The notes beneath the pieces were generated by a model. The model saw only the letters and a program-made list of their open reading frames with translations, searched no databases and was not told where the DNA came from. The translations under genes were made by a program, and so were the position numbers. Shown here in pieces: positions 1 through 6,136 of a stretch of 12,595 bases of DNA; within the stretch, counting starts at the first letter, position 1, and every line of letters starts with the position of its first letter. The DNA is from Pectinatus sp. (GTDB lineage Bacteria; Bacillota; Negativicutes; Selenomonadales; Selenomonadaceae): assembly GCA_020025075.1 (NCBI GenBank), contig JAHHSR010000044.1, positions 1 to 12,595 of the forward strand, written 5' to 3'.

Positions 1-3
1 TAG

Positions 4-52
4 TTGCGCCTTACTCATGACTAAAGTCACGAGTATGCGGCGCAATTTCAAT
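4..52 (-). mobile_element. Palindromic sequence, possible IS200/IS605-type end inside pyrC
   Basis: Two nested inverted repeats are visible. The inner arms are 13-21 and 26-34 (9 bp each, loop TAAA, one mismatch that becomes a G-U pair on the minus strand). The outer arms are 4-10 and 39-45 (TTGCGCC/GGCGCAA, perfect). The dihydroorotase reading frame loses its family character exactly here. On the minus strand the preceding five bases are TTGAT (51-55), the known target pentamer of ISDra2-type elements. On the plus strand the hairpin is followed by TTCAA (47-51), which resembles IS608-type right ends. Single-strand hairpins near the termini are a hallmark of IS200/IS605 elements. No transposase or TnpB is in the window and the orientation cannot be settled, so this stays a hypothesis. 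An ordinary hairpin or an assembly junction is also possible. Confidence 0.4.
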
Positions 53-127
53 CAAGACATCATAAACGCCATCTATTTTATTTGCCGGGTCAATTACGCG
101 GCCGCCTTTTAATAACATCTTCATCAT
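11..127 (-). pseudogene. pyrC: Dihydroorotase PyrC, N-terminal fragment, interrupted
   Basis: This is the start of dihydroorotase, which closes carbamoyl-aspartate to dihydroorotate in UMP synthesis, directly after PyrB in the pathway. The first residues, MMKMLLKGGRVIDPANKIDG then VYDVLIE, match the N-terminal beta-strand segment of the family. After DVLIE the expected glycine-rich continuation is missing: the frame gives about 11 unrelated residues (IAPHTRDFSHE) and a TAA at 11-13. The other two frames of this stretch do not restore a dihydroorotase sequence either. The start ATG (125-127) overlaps the pyrB stop (124-126) and lies 6 nt after GGAGG, so it was translated as part of the pyr operon. 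The break coincides with the palindrome at 4-45. Either an insertion sequence disrupts pyrC or this is a misassembled edge; the rest of the gene may lie beyond the window. Confidence 0.75.
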
Positions 128-1065
128 CTATTTCCTCCCGTCAGCGTCAAAACCAAAAGTGCCATGCGCACGGCAACGCCATTGGTGACTTGCTCTTGAA
201 TCATCGCCTGATTGCCATAGGCAATTTTTTGCGTTATTTCCCAGCCCTTATTCATTGGGCCGGGGTGCAATATCAAGGCATCTTTTTTTGCCATGGCCAA
301 GCGCTTGTCATTTAAGCCGAAAAGACGTGAATATTCGCGCGTCGAGGGGAAAAGACCCGCCTTTTGACGCTCCAGCTGAATGCGCAAAACGTTGATGACA
401 TCGGCATTTTTTAAGGCATCTTCTACATTGTCATGCACGAAAATTCCCTTTTCTTGACCTAAAAAGCGCGGCAAAAGCGTCTGCGGCCCCGCAAGATGTA
501 CCTCAATCCCCATCTTGCGCATGCCCATGATATCGCTGCGCGCGACGCGGCTGTGAAGGATATCGCCGATGATGGCGCATTTTAATCCGGCAAGCTCTTT
601 TTTATGTTCTTTGATGGTCAATAAATTCAAAAGTCCCTGCGAAGGGTGCGCATGTGCACCATCTCCAGCATTAATGACAACAGGCGTGGCTATTTTCGCC
701 GCATATTCAGCTGCCCCTTCAGCTTTATGGCGCATGACAATGGCATCGACCTTCATATCCTCGATGGTCAAAATCGTATCGCGCAGGCTCTCTCCCTTGA
801 CAATACTGCTTGCGCCAGAGTTGATATTAATCATATCCGCGCCCAAATATTTCCCGGCAATCTCAAAAGAGGTGCGCGTTCTCGTGCTCGGCTCATAAAA
901 GAGGTTGACAATCGCCTTACCGCGCAGCGCGGGTACTTTCTTGATGTCGCGCTGCATGATTTTTTTCATTTCTGCCGCTTCCTGTAAAACGAGCTCAATC
1001 TGCTCCTTTGAGAGATATTCCAAGGCGGTAATGTCCTCGCCTTTTAACGAAACGCCGTTTGCCAT
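124..1065 (-). CDS. pyrB: Aspartate carbamoyltransferase catalytic subunit PyrB
   Basis: PyrB condenses carbamoyl phosphate with L-aspartate to carbamoyl-aspartate, the committed step of pyrimidine synthesis, in the cytoplasm. All family signatures are present: FYEPSTRTRTSFE (residues 56-68, carbamoyl-phosphate site), the SSIVKGES loop (87-94), MRHK (111-114), GDGAHAHPSQ (134-143) and HPGPMNKG (267-274). The 313 residues fit the usual catalytic chain of about 305-315. I choose the ATG at 1065 because AAGGAG lies 8 nt upstream; the in-frame GTG at 1074 would sit on that ribosome binding site. The gene is first in its operon behind a PyrR-type attenuator and runs with a 4-nt overlap into pyrC. 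No regulatory subunit gene (pyrI) is seen, so a Bacillus-type unregulated trimer is likely (inference). Confidence 0.97.
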   Translation of the reverse strand: MANGVSLKGEDITALEYLSKEQIELVLQEAAEMKKIMQRDIKKVPALRGKAIVNLFYEPSTRTRTSFEIAGKYLGADMININSGASSIVKGESLRDTILTIEDMKVDAIVMRHKAEGAAEYAAKIATPVVINAGDGAHAHPSQGLLNLLTIKEHKKELAGLKCAIIGDILHSRVARSDIMGMRKMGIEVHLAGPQTLLPRFLGQEKGIFVHDNVEDALKNADVINVLRIQLERQKAGLFPSTREYSRLFGLNDKRLAMAKKDALILHPGPMNKGWEITQKIAYGNQAMIQEQVTNGVAVRMALLVLTLTGGNR

Positions 1066-1089
1066 CTGCTCCACTCCTTATCTTCGCAT

Positions 1090-1125
1090 AAAAAAAGCCC
1101 TCTTACGCGTAAGGCATAAGAGGGC
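1090..1125 (-). terminator. Intrinsic terminator of the pyr attenuator
   Basis: Perfect 9-bp arms GCCCTCTTA/TAAGAGGGC (1117-1125 and 1097-1105 on the minus-strand transcript) enclose an 11-nt loop and are followed by seven T's (1090-1096). It lies between the promoter at 1205-1233 and pyrB, so it must be read through for pyrB expression. That is the expected arrangement for transcription attenuation. Confidence 0.9.
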
Positions 1126-1156
1126 ATAGTCTTCCCCAAAAATTCATTTGACATTT

Positions 1157-1187
1157 CCCTTTCAACCTCGCTGGATTAATTAAAGGG
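1157..1187 (-). promoter_or_regulatory. PyrR-binding loop (anti-antiterminator) in the pyr leader
   Basis: On the minus strand the leader reads CCCTTT, then ATCCAGCGAGGTTGAAAGG. This matches the known PyrR-binding consensus of Firmicutes pyr leaders (ARUCCNGNGAGGYUNNNAGG), held by a CCCTTT/AAAGGG stem (1182-1187 with 1157-1162). In the known mechanism, UMP-bound PyrR stabilises this loop, prevents the antiterminator and lets the downstream terminator form. I could not trace a clean antiterminator helix by eye, so that part is inferred. pyrR itself is not in the window. Confidence 0.85.
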
Positions 1188-1204
1188 CTGTATTAATTTT
1201 TCTC

Positions 1205-1233
1205 ATTATAGCATAGCAATATTTTTTTGTCAA
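1205..1233 (-). promoter_or_regulatory. Consensus sigma-A promoter of the pyr operon
   Basis: On the minus strand TTGACA (1228-1233) is separated by 17 bp from TATAAT (1205-1210), a perfect match to both housekeeping boxes. Transcription would start near 1198 and give a leader of about 130 nt that contains the PyrR loop and terminator. Such a strong promoter makes sense because control is exerted downstream by attenuation. Confidence 0.9.
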
Positions 1234-1248
1234 AATATTTATATGCTC

Positions 1249-1277
1249 TTGTCAACTAAAATGTCCTTCCATATAAT
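1249..1277 (+). promoter_or_regulatory. Promoter of the two-component operon
   Basis: TTGTCA (1249-1254) and TATAAT (1272-1277) are 17 bp apart, one mismatch from consensus. The start would be near 1284, leaving about 48 nt of leader before the kinase gene. It is back to back with the pyr promoter (16 bp between the -35 boxes). Confidence 0.75.
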
Positions 1278-1331
1278 GAAAGCAGATAAGGCACAGCATG
1301 TGTCAGCAACAATATTTCGGCGAGGTATTTT

Positions 1332-2828
1332 ATGTTCAGTCCCAATAATATTTCCATAAGGCAGCGCCTCATCTTTTCCAACTATCTGATGATTATCGTC
1401 CCCATCGCCCTCATCGCCTTAATGGGCTTTGGGCTTTTTACCTTGCTCGACGCGACAGGAAATACTAGGCAAAATGAGCTTGCCCTTCTCCTTCCCAAAA
1501 GCGGCAAGCGCCTTTATGTCGAATTTTCCCTCGAAGAGCTCATCAAGCAGCTACATAAGCGTCACTTGAAAGAAAGCAAGCTTGAAAAAATCGGCGAGGA
1601 CTTAAAAGAGCAAGACGTCAGCCTGGCCGTCTATAAAGGCGATACGCTTTTTTACCATACTCCTAATAGTGATGCCGCAGCACTAAAAAAGGTTCTAAAG
1701 ATACCCAAAGACACCAAAAGCCTTTTTTTAAGCTGGGAAAAAAATGAAATAAAATTTTACTATTGTACGCCAAATGGCACCTGCGCCTATGCCTATGGCA
1801 ATGTCCCCTTCATGGGACCAGATGAAACCGACGAGCACGGGCTTTACCTCATGTACTTTTTGGAAATCTTTGCCTTTTTAGCCGGCACCATCACAATAGC
1901 AATTATCATCGCTTTGGGACTATTCCTCTCACGGCGACTTTCCTCGCAAATCCTAAAGCCGCTCGATGACCTAAAAAAGGCGGCGGGCAAAATTGCCAGC
2001 GGCAAGCTCGATTTCAGCCTCTCCACCCAACGCCGTGATGAGTTAGGCGAACTTTGTAACGCCTTTGAAAAGATGCGCCTCCAGCTGCGAAAAGCACAAG
2101 AAGAGCAGCAGCGTTACGAGCAAAATCGCAAAGAGCTCATCGCCGGCATCTCACACGATTTATCAACGCCCCTTACCTCTGTAAAAGGATATGCCAGCGG
2201 CATCATCGACGGCATTGCTGCCACCGAGGAAAAAAGGCTCCACTATATAAATATGATTTATAAAAATGCCTGCACGATGGAAAAGCTGGTTGAAAATCTC
2301 TTTCTTTTTTCCAAGCTCGACCTCGGAAAGGTAGAATTTAAGCTCCAAATCATCGACATCTGCGCCTATCTAAAAGACTACATCGAAGAATATGCGCCTC
2401 TTTATGAAAGCAATGGCCTTAAAATCACTTTTTTAGGCACAAGCGCCCGCATTAAAATCGACCATTTCCAATTTCAGCGCGTGATTGAAAATATCTGTAA
2501 AAATAGTGCCCGCTACAAAAAAGGAGCCAGCGGCCATCTGCAAATAGATGTAACCAAAGCGGGACATTTTTGCCGCATCAGCTGCGCTGACGACGGCTGC
2601 GGCGTACCCGAAAGCGACCTGAAAAAACTCTTTGACAGCTTTTACCGCACAGACAAGGCGCGCTCGCACACGGAAAAGGGCAGCGGCCTCGGCCTTGCTA
2701 TCGCCAAGAGGATTATCGAAGGCCTAAATGGCACTATCGAGGCAAAAAAAAGCGACTTAGGCGGCCTTTGCATTGAAATCTGCCTGCCGCTTGAGGGGGA
2801 AGAAAATGAAAAAAATCCTGATAATTGA
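1332..2828 (+). CDS. Membrane sensor histidine kinase
   Basis: This is an orthodox sensor kinase of 498 residues. TM1 lies about at residues 19-40 and TM2 about at 173-199, with an extracytoplasmic sensor of roughly 130 residues between them that matches no domain I recognise. A HAMP linker follows (about 200-253), then HisKA with the phospho-acceptor H275 in SHDLSTP, then the HATPase domain: N box IENICKNSARY (385-395), G1 box DDGCG (420-424), F box LFDSFYRTD (433-441) and G2 box GSGLGLA (450-456). GAGG sits 6 nt before the ATG. The gene overlaps the regulator gene by 23 nt, so the two are translationally coupled. The signal is unknown. A PhoP-box-like repeat in front of the next genes suggests an envelope, metal or cation response (inference). 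Confidence 0.95.
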   Translation: MFSPNNISIRQRLIFSNYLMIIVPIALIALMGFGLFTLLDATGNTRQNELALLLPKSGKRLYVEFSLEELIKQLHKRHLKESKLEKIGEDLKEQDVSLAVYKGDTLFYHTPNSDAAALKKVLKIPKDTKSLFLSWEKNEIKFYYCTPNGTCAYAYGNVPFMGPDETDEHGLYLMYFLEIFAFLAGTITIAIIIALGLFLSRRLSSQILKPLDDLKKAAGKIASGKLDFSLSTQRRDELGELCNAFEKMRLQLRKAQEEQQRYEQNRKELIAGISHDLSTPLTSVKGYASGIIDGIAATEEKRLHYINMIYKNACTMEKLVENLFLFSKLDLGKVEFKLQIIDICAYLKDYIEEYAPLYESNGLKITFLGTSARIKIDHFQFQRVIENICKNSARYKKGASGHLQIDVTKAGHFCRISCADDGCGVPESDLKKLFDSFYRTDKARSHTEKGSGLGLAIAKRIIEGLNGTIEAKKSDLGGLCIEICLPLEGEENEKNPDN

Positions 2829-3501
2829 AGATGATACGCCGATTGCAGAACTTGAAAGGGATTATCTTGAAGCCTCTGATTTTAGCGTAAAGCGCGCTTC
2901 AGACGGAAAAGAAGGCTATGAGATGGCGATAAAAGATGATTTTGACCTCATCATTTTAGACCTCATGCTGCCCAAAATTGACGGCTTTACCGTCTGCCGC
3001 AAGATACGCGAGCTAAAAAATACGCCAATTATCATGCTCTCAGCACGCCGCGAGGACATCGACAAGATAAAGGGTCTCGGCCTTGGAGCCGATGATTATC
3101 TCACCAAGCCCTTTAGCCCCGGCGAGCTCGTTGCCCGCGTCAAGGCGCACATTAACCGCTTCGAGCGCCTTACAGGCAAAAAACACGCCGCAAGCATCAT
3201 CTGCGACAACTTGGAAATCCAGCCAAAATCGCATCGCGTCCTCATCAATGGCGAAGAAATCACGCTCACTAACAGGGAGTTTGAACTTTTGCTTTTCCTT
3301 GCCCAAAATAACGGCATTGTCCTGAGCAAGGAAAAAATCTTTGAGCGCGTCTGGGGACTAGATGCCCTAAGCGATACGGCAACCGTAACCGTACACGTCA
3401 ATCGCCTGCGCGACAAGCTTGAAAAAAAAGCCGGACTTTGCTTTATCGAGACAATCTGGGGAGCGGGCTACCGCTTCAAGAAATTTAGCCAGACCAGCTA
3501 A
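2806..3501 (+). CDS. OmpR/PhoB-family response regulator
   Basis: The receiver domain (residues 1-118) has the acidic pocket E8-D9-D10, the phosphorylation site D52 in LDLMLP, S79 and K101 in LTKPF. A winged-helix DNA-binding domain follows (about 130-226), with TNREFELLLFLA, the recognition helix around TVTVHVNRLRDKL and the wing ETIWGAGYRF. At 231 residues it has normal family length. The ATG at 2806 follows GAGGGGGA and begins with MKKILIIEDD as expected; a TTG further upstream is unnecessary. It is the partner of the kinase it overlaps. OmpR-type regulators bind tandem direct repeats about 11 bp apart, and exactly such a repeat lies 63 bp after this gene, upstream of the His-rich protein gene. 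Confidence 0.96.
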   Translation: MKKILIIEDDTPIAELERDYLEASDFSVKRASDGKEGYEMAIKDDFDLIILDLMLPKIDGFTVCRKIRELKNTPIIMLSARREDIDKIKGLGLGADDYLTKPFSPGELVARVKAHINRFERLTGKKHAASIICDNLEIQPKSHRVLINGEEITLTNREFELLLFLAQNNGIVLSKEKIFERVWGLDALSDTATVTVHVNRLRDKLEKKAGLCFIETIWGAGYRFKKFSQTS

Positions 3502-3563
3502 AAAATCCCTATCCTTGCTCTAAAATAATGTTTTCTAATAAATTTTTTTCTTTGTTCATATTC

Positions 3564-3597
3564 TGTTTAGAATTTATTTAGAATTGCCCCTTATACT
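3564..3597 (+). promoter_or_regulatory. Tandem operator (PhoP-box-like) with -10 box
   Basis: TGTTTA-GAATT-TATTTA-GAATT (3564-3585) is a direct repeat with an 11-bp period. TTTAGAATT occurs twice, at 3566-3574 and 3577-3585. The -10 box TATACT (3592-3597) begins 11 bp after the second hexamer, and no good -35 box is present. Known PhoP-activated promoters have (T/G)GTTTA-N5-(T/G)GTTTA placed about 11-12 bp before the -10. I infer that the regulator encoded immediately upstream activates the 3631-5031 genes here. Confidence 0.75.
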
Positions 3598-3630
3598 AAA
3601 AACATAGCCAAACAGAAAAGGGGAATCGAC

Positions 3631-4125
3631 ATGGACTACAAAGACATTTTCAATAAAATTACGCCACAGGCAAAAAAGAATATCAAGCGCACCATCATCG
3701 CTGGCGCGATTTGCGCCATCATCGGCGGTGGAGCAAGTGCTTATGCTAGCTACGCCACTAATATAAAGGGAACGGTAACGGCCATAAACGGCCAATCCGT
3801 CACGGTGCAAGATAAGTTTTCTGCTCGCACGGTAAATCTTGCCGGCTCAGCCTTTGACGCTGCGCAGCTGAGAAAGGGCGAGCGAATTGATATTGAAAGG
3901 AGCATTAACGGCGCCATACTCAAGGTAAAAGTCAAAGATTACGGCCATCGCAAAGACCACAGTCATTATAAGCGCGGCTTTGAGGACCATTATGACCATA
4001 ATCGAGAAAAACGCTCCCATTATGAACAGCATGACCATCAGCACCTTTCTGTTTCTGAGCAGGCCGCTCGCGCTCAATATATGGCCGAGCACGATGCGTC
4101 CCAAAAACAAAATGCTGCAATGTAA
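3631..4125 (+). CDS. Membrane-anchored His-rich protein of unknown function
   Basis: This 164-residue protein has a basic cytoplasmic N-terminus, one hydrophobic segment (about 21-43) and an outward-facing remainder. Residues about 46-101 (IKGTVTAINGQSVTVQ...LRKGERIDI...ILKVKV) look like the small beta-rich DUF5666/OB-like modules of envelope proteins. Residues 106-138 hold nine histidines, many paired with Asp or Glu (HRKDHSHY, EDHYDHN, HYEQHDHQH), followed by an Ala/Gln-rich tail. The His cluster suggests binding of a transition metal such as Ni, Zn or Cu, or buffering; that is inference. AAGGGG lies 7 nt before the ATG. It is the first gene behind the direct-repeat operator and is followed by a PepSY gene, a pairing often seen beside two-component systems. 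The specific function is not recognised. Confidence 0.85.
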   Translation: MDYKDIFNKITPQAKKNIKRTIIAGAICAIIGGGASAYASYATNIKGTVTAINGQSVTVQDKFSARTVNLAGSAFDAAQLRKGERIDIERSINGAILKVKVKDYGHRKDHSHYKRGFEDHYDHNREKRSHYEQHDHQHLSVSEQAARAQYMAEHDASQKQNAAM

Positions 4126-4158
4126 AATAACTAATTTTACTAAAAAGGAGAAATTACC

Positions 4159-4437
4159 ATGAAAAAACTTTATGCATCCATTCTTACCGCTCTAGTCGGC
4201 ATCAGCCTATTCAGTGCTGTCGCCAGTGCAGCAATCAGCTCTAATGAGGCGATTGATATCGTCAAGCAATCTTACCCTAATGCCAATATTTATGAAGTAG
4301 AATACGACCACGAAGATGGCGTCCGCGTATATGAAATCAAGTTCACTACCGACACCATACGTGAAGGCGAAATTGATGTCGATGTCGAAAATGGCAAAAT
4401 CGTAAAGCAAGATATCGACTATTATGCCAATAAATAA
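4159..4437 (+). CDS. Secreted PepSY-domain protein
   Basis: A Sec signal peptide covers residues 1-24 (MKKLYASILTALVGISLFSA, with likely cleavage after VASA). It is followed by a single PepSY domain (about 27-90): ISSNEAIDIVKQSYPNANIYEVEYDHEDGVRVYEIKF and a final beta-hairpin ending ENGKIVKQDIDYY. PepSY domains are known as small periplasmic modules thought to inhibit peptidases or to interact with envelope enzymes and metals. The 92-residue length is typical of stand-alone forms. AAAAAGGAG lies 8 nt before the ATG. It lies 33 bp after the His-rich gene with no terminator between, so it probably belongs to the regulator's target operon. Confidence 0.88.
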   Translation: MKKLYASILTALVGISLFSAVASAAISSNEAIDIVKQSYPNANIYEVEYDHEDGVRVYEIKFTTDTIREGEIDVDVENGKIVKQDIDYYANK

Positions 4438-4479
4438 TGCCAAAAGGCCATAAAGGCGGGCAAAAAAGGATATGGGAAA

Positions 4480-5031
4480 ATGGGCAATAGCCGCATTCTG
4501 TTTTTAAAAAAATTCATCGAGGAACCGCAAAAAATTGGCAGCATCACGCCGAGTTCCTCATATTTGACACAAAAAATGCTCGAGAAGGTAGACTGGTCCC
4601 GAGCCGATTATATCGCCGAATTGGGGGCCGGCACGGGAACCTTTACGTCCTACATCAATAATCACAAAAAACCTGCTGCCCACTTTACCATCGTTGAGCA
4701 GGATGAAAAAATGCTCGACTTGCTAAAGGAGCAATTTGCCGGCAATCATTTTGCCCGCAATGCCCAAAATTTGCCCTTTATCGCGCAAAAATTTGCCGTG
4801 CCGCAGTACGATTACATCATATCGGGACTTCCTTTTGCTGTATTTAAAAAAAAGCTGCGCCTTAAAATCATTAGTGGCGTCATCGCTTCATTAAAGCCGG
4901 ATGGCATTTTCACTACCTTTCAATACAGCCTTCAGATGTGGCCGCTCTTGCGAAAAAATTTTTCCAGCGTCAAAATCAGTTTTGAATGGCGCAATTTTCC
5001 GCCCGCTTTTATCTATCATTGCCATAAATAA
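4480..5031 (+). CDS. SAM-dependent methyltransferase, PmtA/KsgA-like
   Basis: This is a Rossmann-fold methyltransferase. The lead-in FLKKFIEEPQKIGSITPSSSYL is typical of the COG3963 phospholipid N-methyltransferase group. Motif I is ELGAGTGTFT (47-56), the acidic residue of motif II is E73 (IVEQDEKM), and motif IV is SGLPF (115-119) in place of the NLPY of rRNA adenine dimethylases. The length is 183 residues, a normal size. By family it may methylate phosphatidylethanolamine-type lipids, or act as a small KsgA/Erm relative; sequence alone cannot decide. AAAGGA is 9 nt upstream of the ATG. Its last codons (C-H-K-stop) lie inside the long inverted repeat shared with the convergent cobD. The lipid assignment would fit an envelope-stress operon (inference). 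Confidence 0.8.
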   Translation: MGNSRILFLKKFIEEPQKIGSITPSSSYLTQKMLEKVDWSRADYIAELGAGTGTFTSYINNHKKPAAHFTIVEQDEKMLDLLKEQFAGNHFARNAQNLPFIAQKFAVPQYDYIISGLPFAVFKKKLRLKIISGVIASLKPDGIFTTFQYSLQMWPLLRKNFSSVKISFEWRNFPPAFIYHCHK

Positions 5032-5070
5032 AAGGCAGGATTAATGGTCCTGCCTTTTATTTATGGCAAT
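5018..5070. terminator. Bidirectional terminator, perfect 23-bp inverted repeat
   Basis: Arms 5018-5040 and 5048-5070 are perfectly complementary over 23 bp with a 7-nt loop (TTAATGG). The GC-rich core AAGGCAGGA/TCCTGCCTT is flanked by A/T tracts on both sides, so it can terminate transcription from either side. Both arms reach into the convergent genes and contain the last codons TGC-CAT-AAA-TAA of each. Confidence 0.92.
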
Positions 5071-6136
5071 TTTCAATAGCCTCCAGAAAACTTTCATTTT
5101 CCTGCCGCGTGCGCACGGCAATGCGCGCCCAGTACTCGTCAAGCCCCGGATAATTGCTGCAATCCCTGATGAGAAACCCCTCTTTCAAGAGTTTTTCTGA
5201 AAGCTGCGCCGCCGTAAAGCCCAATTTTTGGCAATTAAAAAGAATGAAATTGACGGATGGCTCAAGAACCAAAAGGCCGTCAATTGCCGAAAGCTCCTCA
5301 TAAAGATACTGCTTTTCGCTTTTTAAATAATTGCGGCTCTTTTTGATATAGCGAAAATCCGCAAGAGCGGCACAGCCTGCCGCTTGCGCCAGATTATTGA
5401 CGCTCCAAGGGTCCTTATGTAGAAGCATGCGGCGCCTGACTTCTTCATCTGAGCAGGCGGCAAAGCCGAGCCGCAGTCCCGGAAGCGCAAAAAACTTCGT
5501 CAGGGAATGAAGCACGATGAGATTATGGCTTTTTTCGAGAAGTGAAAGTGCGGTATGCGCCTTAAAATCAGAAACAAAATCCATAAACGACTCATCTATG
5601 GCCACAAAGCAGCCATTGGCTTCAGCATGTTCGACTATGAGCGTCAGCTCCTGCAAGGAATAAACGGAACCTGTCGGATTATTGGGGTTGCCGATAAAAA
5701 TTAAATCGTGCCCCTTTAGGCCAATGATTATCTCTTGCAGCTGCGGCGCAAAATTATTTGCTTGCTTTAAATAAAGATAATCATAGGCACTGCCGCTAGC
5801 ATTGAGGGCGCGCTCATATTCACTAAAAGCCGGTGAAACGATGAGAGCGCGGCGCGGCTTTAAGACAGCGCACAAAAGATAGATGAGCTCGACGGCACCA
5901 TTGCCTGCCAAAAGATATTTTTCTTCCACGCCGTAAAACGAGGCAATTTGTTCTATCAGCTTTTGGCACCTGCTATCTGGATAATGTACCACATCATCTA
6001 TATGGGATAAAATGGCCTCGCGCACATGAGGCGATAAGCCTAAGGGATTGATATTGGCGCTAAAATCGCAAAGCTGTCCTTCGGCCTTTTCGCGATATTC
6101 CTCCCAGTGCCCGCCGTGCTCAAATTTATCAATCAC
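5057..6136 (-). CDS. cobD: L-threonine-O-3-phosphate decarboxylase CobD
   Basis: This is a PLP-dependent fold-type I enzyme that decarboxylates L-threonine phosphate to (R)-1-aminopropan-2-ol phosphate, the linker of the cobalamin nucleotide loop. The N-terminus FEHGGHWEEY...DFSANINPLG (5-33) is typical of CobD. GNPNNPTG (149-156), D181 and the Schiff-base lysine K214 in SLTKFFALPGLRLGF are the PLP signatures; arginines near the end (RIAVRTRQEN) fit substrate binding. Length is 359 residues. It resembles histidinol-phosphate aminotransferase, but the upstream threonine kinase gene favours CobD. The start is GTG at 6136, 8 nt after AGGAGG, overlapping the pduX stop by 8 bases, so translation is coupled. 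Confidence 0.93.
   Translation of the reverse strand: MIDKFEHGGHWEEYREKAEGQLCDFSANINPLGLSPHVREAILSHIDDVVHYPDSRCQKLIEQIASFYGVEEKYLLAGNGAVELIYLLCAVLKPRRALIVSPAFSEYERALNASGSAYDYLYLKQANNFAPQLQEIIIGLKGHDLIFIGNPNNPTGSVYSLQELTLIVEHAEANGCFVAIDESFMDFVSDFKAHTALSLLEKSHNLIVLHSLTKFFALPGLRLGFAACSDEEVRRRMLLHKDPWSVNNLAQAAGCAALADFRYIKKSRNYLKSEKQYLYEELSAIDGLLVLEPSVNFILFNCQKLGFTAAQLSEKLLKEGFLIRDCSNYPGLDEYWARIAVRTRQENESFLEAIENCHK

Noticed and set aside
3490..3507. TTAGC/GCTAA hairpin at the end of the response regulator gene as a terminator
   Set aside because: The stem is 5 bp, A/T-rich and followed by A's, with no T tract in the direction of transcription.
4443..4465. GCC/GGC short hairpins between the PepSY and methyltransferase genes as a terminator
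   Set aside because: The stems are 3-4 bp and no T tract follows; they do not separate the two genes transcriptionally.
5057..6136. Histidinol-phosphate aminotransferase HisC instead of CobD
   Set aside because: The folds are related, but the N-terminal HGG...DFSANINPLG pattern and the coupled threonine kinase gene fit CobD; no his genes are nearby.
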